Positions 11,971 to 26,224 of a stretch of DNA of 64,000 nucleotides are shown here, one piece after another. The DNA comes from Sycobia sp. Sy_11 (lineage: Eukaryota > Arthropoda > Insecta > Hymenoptera > Epichrysomallidae). The stretch covers positions 1,152,001 through 1,216,000 of the forward strand of contig JACCIC010000034.1 in the NCBI GenBank assembly GCA_018907035.1, written 5' to 3'. The number at the start of each line of letters is the position of its first letter. Position 1 is the first letter of the stretch. The notes under the pieces were generated by a model. The model saw nothing but the letters and a program-made list of their open reading frames with translations. It had not been told where the DNA came from and made no database searches. The position numbers and the translations under genes are program-made.

Positions 11971-13747
11971 TAAAATTTGATTGTCCCTCGTTTCGCGATA
12001 TTTGAGTCGTTATTGTCCGATACGTTTTCGTGAATATATCATTCAAGGAGTTACAAAAAAGTGCATGACAGGGCTCCTGGCCGATTACCCTATTGAATTC
12101 CACGTTCCAAATCGTAACTCAACCGAATATGCTAGAAAACGATCATATGATAACGATTATCGATTAACGATTAACGATCATAAATAACGATTATCTAGTT
12201 GAAAGAATTAAATTACCATTAATTTATCAAATGGAATAATAATTTTTCTAAGAATTTTCTCACAAACGTTTACTATTTACAGATTGTACATATAGACTCA
12301 TTTTTCTAATATAAAATAAAATAATAAGAATAATAAAATAAAAATGAACTTGTGTTTTAAAATAAGTTTTATAATTACCGAATGTTACTGTAAACTTAAT
12401 AAATAATAAAATATAATATCAAATGCATTTTGACGTTGAGAACATCATAATAAGAATAATAATAATTAGAATCAAATCCAAGACATAGTTACGTTAACTT
12501 AATGTAATGCTTTGGTATCAGCATTATTCCGACATCAAACGTCTTTTCGTTGATTCTGGTGAGATCTATAGTTCTTCATATAGGACAATAATTAGATTGA
12601 AGTATAGTTTTAATTAAAATTATCGTTCAAACGTGATTTTTTTATTGTGATCATTCATATTCATTCGATTGAATTGCATTAATTAATATTTTGTAAATTA
12701 ATATGTTAAGGCGGAGAGACGTTCTTTTTTTCAGGAATGTTTATCTCATAGTTTACTTATTTTTCATACAATATTGGCTAATTAACAAAATACTAATTAA
12801 AAAAATGAACAACCACAAAGTGTAAAATATGCTTGTGGTATATATAGATTATACTATCTGATTTGCATAATAAAAGTTTTATTTTTAGTTCAAAACGTAT
12901 TTATTTGGAATGCTGTACGAGAAAGTTAATACTCCAGCCGGTTAGCTTTTGAAATGTTAATTTTTTAACGCTCGCTCGAGTGTGAAAATTACGGTGGCGG
13001 CAATTTTATATACAAAAGGCGTCGCTCAATCGTCACAGAACCTGTTGCGCAATTACCAGCCGGTTATGTCCAATTTTATTTGGTTTCAGGGACAGGTAAT
13101 TAGATTCCCATAGCTTGGAAAATGTGTAGGCACGAATCAGTTGATTCGACGAGACGACGAAACCTCCCCACATTCCGTATCGTGAAAGAGTTTTTTTATA
13201 TCGTCTATTGGCACCAGCACTTGAGTAAAATATAGATAACATGGCGCGAAGAAGTTCAAGACGGTGCTTTTGAACGATAACAGCGGCTAATAAATCAGGA
13301 ATGTCTTTTTGCTTTTAAACTGAGCGCTCGGCTTATGATATATATCGGATCCTGGTTTTGCGTCTAGATTTGAATAGATAGAGGCCGGAGTTGAAGGAAT
13401 TATAATAAAAAATTTCGTATTTTAGGAATAGTCCGATCTCAACGCGTCTATGCCTGACAGCGGCAAAAAGTTGATACCAACAAGCCGCTTTGTCGTTTCT
13501 TTAACGAGCCGAGAATTCGTTCGCACAATTACTCTCCCTTAAAGCGCAGCCCTTAATTTCTTACGACCTACTTTCTCATCGGCTCGCAAAGGCATGTGAT
13601 TCCGTCGAAACGCGGTATATGCAGCAGACCTATGATTTTACGATTCCTGAGCGAGCCCCAGAAAGGATTGTCGTTGCGCTCGTCTTTTATAAACGAGCCA
13701 AACGGAAAGAAAAGAAGAAGAATCGTTAAGCCATCATAAGCCGAGTC

Positions 13748-13748
<1 letters not shown>

Positions 13749-13818
<70 letters not shown>

Positions 13819-13838
13819 TCTCTCACTCTCTCTCTCTT
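13749..13838. repeat. Long TC microsatellite
   Basis: About 90 nt of TC with minor CCC and AC interruptions near the 3' end. Confidence 0.9.
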
Positions 13839-13902
13839 CTCTCTATCGCACTCCAATAGTCCAAGTCGTTAAACCGAGTGCGCTGGCCCAATTTTTCTAA
13901 TG

Positions 13903-13904
<2 letters not shown>

Positions 13905-13946
<42 letters not shown>
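13905..13946. repeat. AT microsatellite
   Basis: Pure AT tract inside the CpG-rich patch. Confidence 0.9.
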
Positions 13947-13949
<3 letters not shown>

Positions 13950-15828
13950 CTGCGCTCGTCCCAGCCCGGGGACCCGAGAGCGCTGCAGTAATAATTCGTT
14001 CGCGAGCCGCTTTCCGCTGCACGCGGAGGCTCCCTCGCGTCGCGACGTCTCGTGCCCCCTCTCCCGGAGCCACGCCGGCGCTGATGCGTCGCGAAGACCG
14101 GAGACAGTTGCGCAATGTCGTGACTTTACGACGCCCTGCCCCTCCCCCGCCCACCGAACTCCTGCTACGGCGTTCGCTCGAGGTATACCGGTGTAGGTAT
14201 AGATGTCGTTGGGCGGACGGGTAAAAAAAGGAGAAGGAGAGGGAGAGAAGGAGGAAAAAATAAGCGAAGATGCGTGTGTATATACGGTAGGGTTCTCCCG
14301 CACGCGATCGTCAATCTTCTGGGAGGTTGGGCAGGAGGGGAGGGCTCGTCTTAGTCAGCTGTTCCACCTGCGCCCTACCACACCGACGTCTCGTATATGA
14401 CCTTTTTGCCTTTTTTTACAGCTCGTGGTATATGCAGTTGTGTTGCCCTGCCCCTCTGTCCACCTCACTGCCATACAGCCAATTTTCCGCTTTTCGTTTA
14501 TCGCCGACATACATGCCGATGCTGGCCGTAGGGGTGTAGTGCTATTATTTATTCGAAACGACCGACTGTATCGATATCATATGGCTTCAAGTCCTAAAGT
14601 GACTTTATCTAAAATCTACGGAGATGAATGCTACTAAGGAAAAATGCTTACTTAATCTCTACTTTTCTGTTTGAAGATAGTAAAATGTTTCGGTAGGGGA
14701 CTACTTTTGTCAACATTTCTGTCCCATGCATTACAGTCGTCTTCTCAAGCTGGGAAATAGTCACGCACCTTCGTCGAGACTGATTCTACTTGCGCCACTC
14801 CATAATCTCATAAGTTAGTTCTACGGAATAGTAGGCGTAGACCTATCAGCAGCCTCGATGCTTTCTACAATTGTGCTTTATATTTAAAGTATATTTAAAT
14901 ATATATTATACGAGAAATTTAGCTTTTAAAATATTTATCGTAGAAATGGTGGTCCATTGTTCTCAAATTACATTCCTTATATGTATGCTAAATAATTTCG
15001 CCGTTTTCAGTTTCAAATCGACATATATAGTCTTTCCCGCCGGCTAGGGACAGGCCGTAAATTTAATCACTAAATTTTAGAGATTATTTATGTGACAGCT
15101 TGCTATCTATAACAATGCATAGGAATTTTACACGAAATATATTTAATATACTGAAAGAATCCTTGACACAAGTGTTCTCCAGCAATACCTAAAATTTAAA
15201 AATATTTAATCTTAACGTTTTTACTGAATTGCTTCTTAAGTTCGACTCTCGACTGTTTTACCCCGTACGTATTAAATAACAGTTCCGCCTTTTGAATTGT
15301 ACCATTATCCCAGCCTTCGAATGTGATACGATATACGCAATTTGATAATGATATGATACTGCACGTAGTTCCAAATTTTTTTTCAACGAATCAGATAAAC
15401 AGATGAAAATTTTCATTTGAAATATTCCTATCAAGTAAATAAATTGTTTTACATCGAAATCAATCTAGTTATATCATGTTATAGTACACGCTGTCGATGT
15501 AACATATTATTTCTACCAAGAATTTCGTATAAACTTGTAATAGATAGTATCTTGAAATAGATTCATGACCGTCATATATTTTTTCTCGCCAATTCACTCA
15601 GAGACAGTAAATTATTATTATATGGAAATAAATTATGATTAACTAGTAAATATACCAGATTACCTATACAATCCCCGTGGCAAATGTAACATACCTTTAA
15701 TTCTCATTGCCATAAGTCTCCACTTGTGTGTATATATAAACACACATAACGACTGCATGCCTTGCATCCGTGAGAGGCATCGCGTCGCATCGTCCCGGTT
15801 CGTATTCCCTGTGCAATATGATTTAAAG

Positions 15829-15834
15829 GTAAGT
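15829..15834 (+). other. Orphan consensus 5' splice site
   Basis: TTTAAAG/GTAAGT at about 15822-15834 matches the donor consensus very well and closes a small CpG-rich stretch (about 15770-15830). It could end a non-coding first exon of Msp300. No matching acceptor in or before exon 1 was found. Confidence 0.2.
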
Positions 15835-16009
15835 CGACGCGCGTGAACATCGACTAACCAACTCTTACACTTCGCGGATCAATGCGTAATCCCGCCTCCA
15901 ATGACACTCGCACTGGGCCGAACTCCCACAAACCTGCTAGCCCCCCCCCCCCAACCCTTCCCGTCAGTCTGTACTATATGAAGCGTGTATAATGCATTAA
16001 CACGCAATA

Positions 16010-16011
<2 letters not shown>

Positions 16012-16051
<40 letters not shown>
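16012..16051. repeat. AT microsatellite
   Basis: Pure AT tract about 450 nt upstream of the predicted promoter. Confidence 0.9.
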
Positions 16052-16055
<4 letters not shown>

Positions 16056-16474
16056 AATGTATTTGTTATTGTTCACTTGTTACAAAAATGATTACGGCGA
16101 TCCAGTATTTCGCCCAAGTATAGTTCGCGCAGCTTCGTAGCCGTACGCGTTTAAACTTTCGAAGAGAAGCTATTGTCAATTGTCAAACATAGACAAAAAA
16201 AGCTTGAACTTTAAAGCGTTAATATACTGATTATTGTGCTTAATTACATAACTATACTTGCTGTATATACCGATCGCATGGACTGCTCGCGCCTACAAAA
16301 CTTCCGAGGAGAGGCATTATTATATAGAATCGCGGCACTGACCGGCAATCCGCCTATAGGGTAATCCGATCGGGCTGTTACGCGAATCGGCCTGCTGCGT
16401 TTTGTGCGGGATACCTTACAGCGGCGTACGCTCTCGGGCGAGGCGTATCGCTCCCCTACCGCCCGTGTAAGTTC

Positions 16475-16508
16475 GTATAATACACTTAGGCACCGCAGCC
16501 CGTCAGTC
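16475..16508 (+). promoter_or_regulatory. Candidate core promoter of Msp300 (TATA-like box plus initiator)
   Basis: TATAATAC lies at 16476-16483 and a perfect arthropod initiator, TCAGTC, at 16503-16508. If the A at 16505 is +1, the TATA-like box begins at -29, the canonical spacing. The site sits inside a CpG-rich patch (about 16270-16860) directly upstream of the proposed first coding exon. The motifs are seen; their function is inferred. No convincing DPE was seen. Confidence 0.45.
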
Positions 16509-16576
16509 GGACCGAGCGCGTCACCCCGTCGACGACGACGCGACGACACGACCCCCTTCGGGACAGAGAGCGAGAG

Positions 16577-16624
<48 letters not shown>

Positions 16625-16755
16625 TGAAGGGAGTAAGAAGGGTGGATGGATGGGCGCGCGTGCAGAAAAGGCCATCCGGAAGATCGCGAGGTACGAGACG
16701 CGTTGATGATTGTTCTTGGCGAACCGTGGCCCGGAGCCCCAGACTGTCTGTCTAC
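16505..16755 (+). promoter_or_regulatory. Msp300: Predicted 5' UTR of Msp300 with GA tract and upstream AUGs
   Basis: From the predicted start site to the ATG is 251 nt. It holds a GA-repeat tract (about 16565-16621), the kind of sequence bound by GAGA-type factors in insects. Upstream AUGs occur at 16646, 16650 and 16706, none in frame with 16756; those at 16646 and 16706 share a frame that runs past the main start, so they could dampen initiation. The coding frame itself is also open upstream, but it has no in-frame ATG in this stretch. Confidence 0.4.
16565..16621 (+). repeat. GA microsatellite in predicted 5' UTR
   Basis: A GA tract with a few GC interruptions at its 5' end, lying +61 to +117 from the predicted start site. 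Confidence 0.9.
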
Positions 16756-16801
16756 ATGGGCGAGTGCACGAGCGTGGCCGCTGACACGGAGACGCGTCGA
16801 A
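16756..16801 (+). CDS. Msp300: Msp300 exon 1 (candidate N-terminal coding exon)
   Basis: ATG at 16756 encodes [15 protein letters not shown] and then one base before a consensus donor (GTAAGT at 16802). The phase-1 end joins exactly to the phase-1 acceptor exon at 26452, giving ...[16 protein letters not shown]. That exon cannot itself supply a start, since its leading ATG is out of frame. The phase match and strong donor favour this exon. However, the ATG context is weak (T at -3, though G at +4), it is not the first AUG, and other first exons may exist because nesprin genes commonly use several promoters. Confidence 0.5.
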
Positions 16802-18670
16802 GTAAGTGCAGCTGATTATCTCGATGGAATTTTCTACTCGGGGTGCGAGGAGATGGGTGGACCGGATTAGCCATGATTTTGTAATTTATTGGATTTGTCA
16901 GCGGCTGGAGAACGAGTCGACATTGGATAAGCGAGTATAATATACATATTCTGATTGGTCGCGACGAAAAGGCTAATGGATTGTACGACGAGCCCTCGAT
17001 ATATGAGTTAATAGTTGAATTGTATAATGATACCTCCAACGACGACGATTCGTTCCGCGACGGAATCTAACATAATGTGCATACGCTTTATATCGGGCAA
17101 TCGAAACGAGAATCCTTTGAGACCTCCTATAAGCCTTAACAAAACCTACGTGTGTCTTGCGTTTACATTTTGTAGTGTTTTGAACCACAGTTTAAAGTTT
17201 TAGTGCTTCTGTACGTGCGCGCGTGTGTTCGTCTTTTGAGCAAATGAACGATATGTGTTAAGATTAGACGGAAAATCTGTTACCTTACCATAAAAAATTT
17301 GATGGAAGTATTTGAAATTGCTCGTTTAAAAGATTTCGTTGGAGGTGTCGGTATCATACAATTAGCAAGTTCATGTTTGTAATTTTTTATTTATGTTTGT
17401 GAATGAGTGTATATCAAAACTTCATTTTGATTTTATCTCTAGGAGATTTATAATAAAAATTATTTACGCAATTGTCACTTTCAACTCATAATTGCTAATA
17501 TTAATATTATTTCTTACAATAAAACTATATAGTCTTATAAAATCATGATCTTTATTCAAATGAATTTAATCTTTTTACACCAGCTAGAAATTTGCCACTT
17601 GAATTTGCATTGAATATGATTTTTGAAAATTAAATTCGTATTTTTAAAATTATAATTTTATCTGCTTCAACTTCGGAGTGCAAGTTTAAAAATTTATTTT
17701 AATTTTTACATTAATATTCACTTATGTTTTTTACTACTCATTTTTGTGAAGCTCATATACAAAAAATCATACTATAAAATAAATTTATTCTTCTATTGTA
17801 TTCAATATTAGCAGTTATTTATTAGATTCTCTTTAAGATAATATTACATGTTTTTTAAATAATATTTTCGAAAGCCTATATACCGCTGTTCATTATTCAA
17901 CGATTTTAAAATAAATAAATTCCATATATTAAGGAATTTTCAATCAAAAATTAATTTGAATAAAAGGTGAGACATTGATAGCGTGAATCAAAATTTTACT
18001 CGACAACTGGTCGAATAGTAATCATAAATTTTCTAGTTACAATTTTGATCTTTTAGTTTCTCAGTTTACGTTATGCTGCTATAGTCTGCGTCGATATTCT
18101 TAAGTTAAATTTACTTTTCAATTTTTTTTTTTTACATGTAATTTCCGTATATAATGCCAGATATTCCATTCTTTGAAAGAATTATATAGTATTTTATATT
18201 GTTACGTAAGCGTTTATTCTACTTATTGACTGAACAATTTATTGTACAGCTTAATGAATACTTATTGAATTTTTTCCCATTGGTATTTTTATTTCAATCT
18301 ATTTTCATGTGAAGCAATGTATATAATAAGGATAGTTGAAGATCAGCTTTTATTTATGTTAGACAATCTACATTATTAAATAAGAAGCTAGAGCGGAGCT
18401 TATGTATGAATTAGAAACTTTTTAATTTAATTAACAGTGAATAAAATCAGAATATATTTAATTCATATTTATTTTATGGAAGTTTTGTTATGGAAATAAT
18501 GATGTTGCAAATGCGAAAAATTTTAATGGCACTTATATTAAACGTTGTGTTTTATTTCAGTAATATATGTTATATTTCAAAGAAATTTAAAATTATTAAC
18601 ATAGTATATGAATTATTCTAGAATTAAAAAAAGTGCAAATGATTGCTTAAATTATCATAAGATATGTAGC

Positions 18671-18705
<35 letters not shown>

Positions 18706-21337
18706 CAAAAGATATATAATTGGACTTTTATTTATAGTAAAGGTTATTAAACTATACCCATTACTTCTGATAAGTATGAGATAAATATCATACTTTGGTT
18801 TAAAATTTAAAAATTTTGTTTTTTAAGACGTCTATGAATATCAAACAAATGTTAATGGATCCGATTCATGCTCCGGATTGTTACCTCAATGTTTTATTAC
18901 CATTATTAAGATCAACATTTCTTAAGCTCGCGTATAATTTAAGAATTTATTAAATTAGAAACGAATCAACAAAAAAGAATATAACTAATACTAATATTAA
19001 AAGAAAATTGTAGAGAGAGTTTGTTCAAAGTGCCTGCTCCAGCTAATGATGAACTACTTTAAGTAGTACAGGACTTATGAGTAGTGAATGTTTACGTACG
19101 CGAGCTAAACTGTGTACGGTAAAGTTTTAATTATCGATGTAAGAAAGCAAATATTACAGTTAATTATATAAACTCATGTGACTGGAAGTATATGCAAATA
19201 GTCGGATACAAATCATATGGAAATTTGTACTATACATTTATAAATATAAAGTAATGTAATTTATTATAAGAAGTGATTATACTTGTACGAGCTGAAGTTA
19301 CGATATTTTCAAATTTGACAATCACAAAATAGCAATCCAAGGGAACTTCAAACTTATTCGTTTAGATGAAACGATATTTAATGGCTTTAGTTCTGTAATT
19401 ATTAACTTATATGACCATTACTCATTCAACCATATGTTCATTGCAATATTCTCTGTGCTGTAAAAAATTGCAGAAATTCAAACTTAAAAAAAAAGCATTT
19501 CGATTATTTTTTACCAGTTGGATAATCATGCTATTATTGACAAATTTCGATTGTTTTAAAGTTTCAAAATTGAACAAATTTTTTGCATACGAAAAAGCAA
19601 AGAGAATAATCATAAAATGTTTGAAAGAATGGGCAACATTTTGATGTTGCCTCAATTTTTGATCGAATGTTACTCAATTTTTTGATCGAACGAGTCGCGA
19701 GTGAAATTAAGCAATGAGATAACAAACAAGCTTACCAAAATTTTATTAAAATCCTACCAGTACAATCATATAGAATTAATTATTAATTAACTCATATACA
19801 ATCAAGTTTATTATAATATATTTAATTAATTTCATTGATAATGTATCTACAAATAGTCAACTTATATATACTTAGAAGGACGAACTGGCTATCATTTAAT
19901 GTAACTAAAATTCATATACATAAATACATATACATACGCAATACAGTACAGCAACCGAATTGCATTCTAAAATGTATAACTATAGTCTGAACAATGGAGC
20001 ATAAATAAGTTAAACACAGAGAGCCCAGACGAGAAAATATTCATTACTTATACAGCTCGTAATCAATGCTTTTGAAACCCCCTCTCCGTAATTCCTTCAA
20101 TAAATTCAACAAATTCTAGAATTGTTCAACAATCGGACTGCTATGACGGAGCTGCTGGACATCGAGATCGCCTCGCATTACGCGCCTTGTTTTTTTGTTT
20201 TGTTTTCTCTCCTCACTTCTTCTACCCGTTCTAGCCCTCTCGTCCTCCTCTTCATCACTCTCCCTCCCTTCCCACTCTGCTTCTCTTTGCATAATTGGAT
20301 TCTGCGCGCGAAGCCTTATTGCAAAGACTCGCGCGCACGGGCCTACGAGTCGCGCGTCGCATAAAATTCAAGCCGCCTTGACCATTTCGATTATTATAAT
20401 ATATACGCAAATAGGCGCCGCGCTGGCTCGCAATTTAATGTTCCTCGCGCTCACTCGATAGCTGTATATTATATATGTATACGTATGACGTAGGATGTCG
20501 CGCGCGGGAATGCTGAATTCTTGCGACACTAAATGCCAAATATTGCGGCAGGAAGGAATGCGGAAAGTATATATTATACAATCTTCCATAGGCCGACGAA
20601 ACGATGATTTCTGAAGTGGAAGTGCTATATAATATATGGATAGCTCAAAAAATTGCGGTAACCATGACTGAGCAATATGTCACCATTTATTATGTATTTT
20701 CTTTTTCAATTCTATATATTTTTTTATATTTTCATGAATTACGAACTTTCCGACTGGGCTGAAATACGCGTTATATATGTCACTGACACTAGAATACGGG
20801 ACGACTAATAAAATTGTCGAGAGGTTTATTGCTCCGTCCGGGGAAATTGAGAATCGATCGTCACTGAGAAATATTGTTATTGCAGCCCTGACCAGTTTTG
20901 CATAAGTATACTTTCGTTACTTAACGATCGCTCTAGTGTTACATGTATACACTCAATTTGAAGGAATGGACCTGATTTTTTCACTTTTGCGAAGCTTACA
21001 TGGTATAATACGGAAAGTAATAGCATCACTCACTTTATTTGTTTCTTCCGATCTCTTTGATCTGATAATAAGTCGTGCTTTTCCGGTATAAAATTAAATA
21101 TAGTTAATATAAAAAATGTACGGAATTCCATTTACGTATTTAATATATGTGTTATGATTGATTTTATGATTATATGATAGTATGGGAAACTGAAACTTTT
21201 CATTTCGAAAATGTTCCGCAAAGGGCAATTTAAGAATACAATTCTTATTTCGATTAAGGCAAGAGGAGGATGTGGTTAGAGTAAAAGATAAATCGAATAA
21301 TTAGAAAAATATAAGTTGAAAAATTTCAGAATATATA

Positions 21338-21390
<53 letters not shown>

Positions 21391-24300
21391 CGTGCTCTAA
21401 TTCACTTTCTTATGTCGTTGTCGGAAAGACACTTTTCCAAACCCTTCATAAAGATATTTGCATACTGTTTTAAAATTATAATAATCATTTTCAAGATGAA
21501 GAGAATAAATCCATTTACTTTTTTGAAACTTTACCTGACGTGATCCTTTAAGACGTTTCTTCTTCGTCCTTGAAAGTAATTAATATCATTTAATTTAATA
21601 GTATTAAATGATTACTCAACTGGTTACAACTTCATTTAGACTTGTTGTACTGAAATTATCGACAGATGTAACAATTGCGAGAGACATTTTAATAGCTGTT
21701 GAAGGTGATGTAAGAAGGGTGTTTATTATTACGCTACAGGATTCGTTATATGCTGTCGTATTTATTATCCTTCGTATACAGATCCTGAACGATATTTTCC
21801 ATGTAAGTTTCCATTTAACCTTCGTGGATAATAAAGTATACCGACGTTGGCAATCTTGAATGGCTAGAATATTAGCCTTTTGATTTTGCCTTTGAAGTCG
21901 ATGTTCGTATAAGCAGAACAAACAAACACCGTTTAACTTTTGATCTTTTGGTTTCAGTTCGTATACGAAATAAATCTCCATTGTGTTTTTAAATTATTCC
22001 GGCGACTTTCGTCATCGGACGTTTTGAAACAATTTATTTAGTTACAAACAATGATTCTGCGGGTTATATTTGCGTTCAAAAGGAGTCTCGAATGAATAAA
22101 TCTTTCAATTCGATATCTTTGAAGATTCATTTCTCCTCGATCGTCCTATGACAGGTCCTCGACGTTAAAATCACCATTCTCGATGTGTTGAAACTACTCG
22201 AGACGCGTTCTTCCTCGCTAAGATCAGTCTCATCGTATAATGTATTCGGAAGAATTTTATGAGCTCCAGTCGTAATGAAAGCAGAAAAGCAAATTCTGCC
22301 GTACTAGAATGCGGGTCAAAAACTGACATTTTCAAGGACAGACAATTTTACATTGTCAATATCGAAATTTGTATTAATGCTTTCGATATATATATATTAA
22401 CACTAGTTAGATATTGTTAATTGTCTTCATTAAATAATTTTTCTTATATTAATATAATTTATCAAATTTTCCAGACGGCTGTTTTTACTTCAGAAGCTAA
22501 ATTTTAGAAAACCTTAAATTAAAGCAGTACCATTAGTTATTTAATTGCGTACCTAGATATAAAAAGTTATTTTTATTGTTTTTGTAAGTTTTAATTTAAA
22601 CATTAAATTTTATTATAGTTCTTCAGAATTGGTCTGGTGAAAACTAATCGAAATGTAGGTAGCATATCACTAAAGAAAAACAGGCAGCATATCACGGACT
22701 ACCAAAGTCATTTATTTCAATTTATTAAAAACCCGAAGCTATAAATAGTATCTAGCGTTTATATAACTTTACCTGTTAATTGTAAGCTGTGTTGGAATAT
22801 TTTTATTTCGACCTATTTAACGTTTCTCATGACGTGTAAAGTGACTTCTTAAATAAGAAAAGTTCGAGTAGATCGTTCGAGATCAATTTAAACAACTCTG
22901 CCAATTCGTTGCATATGTATGCCCGTGCGTATACATACATATGTATTTTCAAGCACAGTCCTTAGAGTTTGTTTTGACTTCGTATTTGATGAACGACTCC
23001 CGTCGGAATCTCTTCGAAGTGTGCATTCTCAAGAGGCAGTATGTACATAAAGTTTTCAATTTGCAACTTGAACTCTTATTCAAATCGATGACTGGAAAAG
23101 TAAACGTTATCTCAGATTGGCAAGTGAATTTATGTTAAGGACAGAGATGAAAAAGCACAATGGAAAAACCTGCCTCATTCTACTTTCTATTTGCACGTAC
23201 TCTGATATTAAAATAAAGATGGATTACGCACGTTCGAATCATATATTGCGCTTCTGTATTACGCAGTTCTCAATGAATCAAAATGTAACATAATTTTGTT
23301 AAGATGGTGTTGGCGCGTAAAACAATAACTGCAAAACTATTCGCTTAGTTTAATAATACGAGCAATTTCTTTTCCAACGAGCAGGATATTTAGCAATTAT
23401 TTCAGCTTCGGACGTAGAAAATCTCAGCTATGGCCTTTTTCTCCAACGCAAATTGTGCATGAATCTTCAATAGCGAAGACTCTTTTTCTTTTCATCATAA
23501 GCGAGCCGTTTATGTTTATTGCTTATTAAGTAATTAAATTTACCACGTATAGAGACGTTTGATATACAATATGCACGTATAACCTCTCTCGGTTTAGTCC
23601 AGTGCAGTAAGGAATCACTTTTACCATTATTAATAGTAAAAGCAAACGACTGGCTTATCTGCAATTAAATAGATAAATTCTTATATAATCGCATATATAT
23701 AAAACATACAGCAATATATATATTTAAACATATATAGTTAACGAGGTGTTACGCAGCAATCGCATTATTAAAATTGTGGTTAGATTAATCTTATTGGATT
23801 ATGAAACAAGTTAATTAAATATTTGCATTGAAAGGGAAAGATGAGGGCGACCGAAACTTCGCTCTCCCGGGAAAAAAACATTCTTACAAAGATATATTTA
23901 AAAATAGTTATATATAATTTTATATTAATTTTGCAAATGAATATTGGACAAGTCATATCACACTCTTAAATTTGTTCTAGATTTCACATTCTCCTTATCT
24001 CTCATTATTTGGACTGCAATTATCGTGCAACGCGTATAAAAAAAAAGTTTTATTTGAGAAAAAAAATATTTACGAGTATTGCTGGCACAATCGTGCACGA
24101 AACGGAAAAGTCATTGAAAAATATAATGGATTTCGGGAAAATAAGTTTCCTTATATTATACGTACAATTTTTCAAGGCACAGTGTGTAGAGAAAAAAGCC
24201 TTGCTTCAAAAGCTAAAATTGAAAAATCTCATTAAAAAATTATCGCCACTATCTAGATATATTGTGTACGCTTTATAATAACCGCTCGGAGGAGTTGTAT

Positions 24301-26161
24301 TTTATAATCGTAACAAGCGGTTAATCATTTCTGTGGCTTATTATGACGCGTTTTGTCGACTCGTCGTTAAAAATCAAATAAGAGTCTCATCGCGTGCGTG
24401 GGAGGACTCATCGACGATTGAGAACCCCGTAATAATAATCATTGATTCTTTCGGTTTAATTTAATCTTAGAATTATTATACAGTCCTCCGCAAATCAGCA
24501 GTGGGGTACTTATAACTATAGATATATACAACGAGCTTAAGGCAATGTTTTATATGCGCTAAAAACTGCGTCACGGGCGAGGCGAAGGCTAAGGAAAAAT
24601 CTGAAATTACATAATTACATCACGCGGGACCACCGCACCTTTACGCTAGTTTAAAAGTTCGAATGTGTATATATATATATATACATATACGTATAATAAA
24701 TACCATATGAAATCGTGCGCAATCGGTCGACCGAGGAGAATTATGCTTCATGCACTGTCGTCGTAGCAACTGCTAAATCGCGTGAATTAGCAGCTTGCGA
24801 ATAATTATTGTGTATATAGACACACGCGCGCGTGCACATTCACATATAAACACATACATATACGCAAACGTTTATTATTCAACGACGTTGATGCTGTGTG
24901 GGAGGCGCTTTCGTGACTTCAGGACAAGATTTGTTGGCTGCACTAACACGTTTCTTATTTTTTCAATTTCATGGAAGCAATTGCCGCCAGTATCCGCAGA
25001 GTAAAGCAGGATATATAGAATATTTATGAAACTATATATACAGGAATACAACAGAATAGATCAATTTCAAATTTTTTATTAGGATTACTTTTCTCGTTAC
25101 ATTAACAATTAAAGTCTTTCTTTATATATATTGTAAAATTCTGAATTGAATATATAAGATTTTTTTCATATCATAAGTCCCTAATACATTTTAATTGAAT
25201 TAATTGATTAATTTAGATCCTTACTGAAGTATTTTAAATTAATTAAAATACTCAATATATTAAAAGAAATATCCATATAAAAAAATAATATTGTTTAATA
25301 ATATTATAATATTTCCATTTTCAAGATGAATTTTATCATTTTTACTTTCTTTGTTGAATACTACATTGAGAAAAATTAATTCTATATATGTTCGTAGAAT
25401 TTAAGGACCGATTCGATTGGTTTGCATAAATTATAAAATTATTATTAAAAAAAGACCTTTTCTATCGAATTAAATTTACAAGAAAAAAGTACAATTTCAT
25501 TTCATAAAATAGTATAATAATTTAACAGTTGGAATCGAACGAATCTATCTGTAAATTTAAAAGCAAAATCGTAAATTTTAATATCAATTTCTCTCGGTGT
25601 ATTAGGCATCAGTTAATTCCATTTTCTATTAGAATGAGCTAAATGTTTTCGTATGCAGCCAATATAGTCATTAATAAGTTTTGATAGGCAAATATCCAAA
25701 ATAAAAGTATTATATTATATAAATGAAAACTGGACACCTTCTTGTAAATGACTGCCAGGGCACTATGAATTTCCGTTATATATTCTTCTATATTTATCTA
25801 TTCGATGAACAGCCGCACGGAAAGCGATAAAGTATTCCCGACATTTGCGCGATGTGTAATCTTTCTTTGAAGTCTTCCGAGGAGATAAATCGTTAAAAAA
25901 AAGTATAATACGCGAGCATATAATACGAAACCCAGGAGCTGGTCTATTGTAGCCTTGGATCGATGTTAATATCTTTGTTTGACAAGGCAATCATGGTTAT
26001 ATGCTGTAAATAAAGCGAGTATAAGGCTTAAGAGCACTTAAACATTTTTCGCAAAGAAATTCCAGATTCATTAATAATTTATACTGAAATCATTTATCCG
26101 AGACCGTGTCGCTCGTGTAATCGATGATAAAAATAATAATCCTTTAATATGCACAATCTTC

Positions 26162-26224
<63 letters not shown>

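Larger units (their letters stand above)
13470..14530. other. CpG-rich patch with TC and AT tracts
   Basis: CpG-rich sequence containing a long TC tract (about 13749-13838) and an AT tract (13905-13946). Overlapping ORFs on both strands start inside the AT tract and are artefacts. It may be a regulatory region upstream of the Msp300 promoter. Confidence 0.4.
1..16400. other. Upstream region without a convincing gene
   Basis: AT-rich DNA with scattered chance ORFs, microsatellites and CpG-rich patches. No tRNA, rRNA or transposase was recognised. It may be intergenic, or may hold distal promoters or non-coding first exons of Msp300 or an intron of another gene; the sequence alone does not decide. 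Confidence 0.5.

Noticed and set aside
13897..14303. ORFs of 85-132 codons on both strands near an AT tract
   Set aside because: Begin or end in the AT repeat and are Arg/Pro-rich; composition artefact.
16244..16675. 143-codon minus-strand ORF through the promoter region
   Set aside because: Runs through the GA tract as a Leu/Ser repeat and has no recognisable domain; explained by composition.
21616..21981. 121-codon minus-strand ORF in intron 1
   Set aside because: No recognisable domain, overlapped by an unrelated plus-strand ORF; probably chance.
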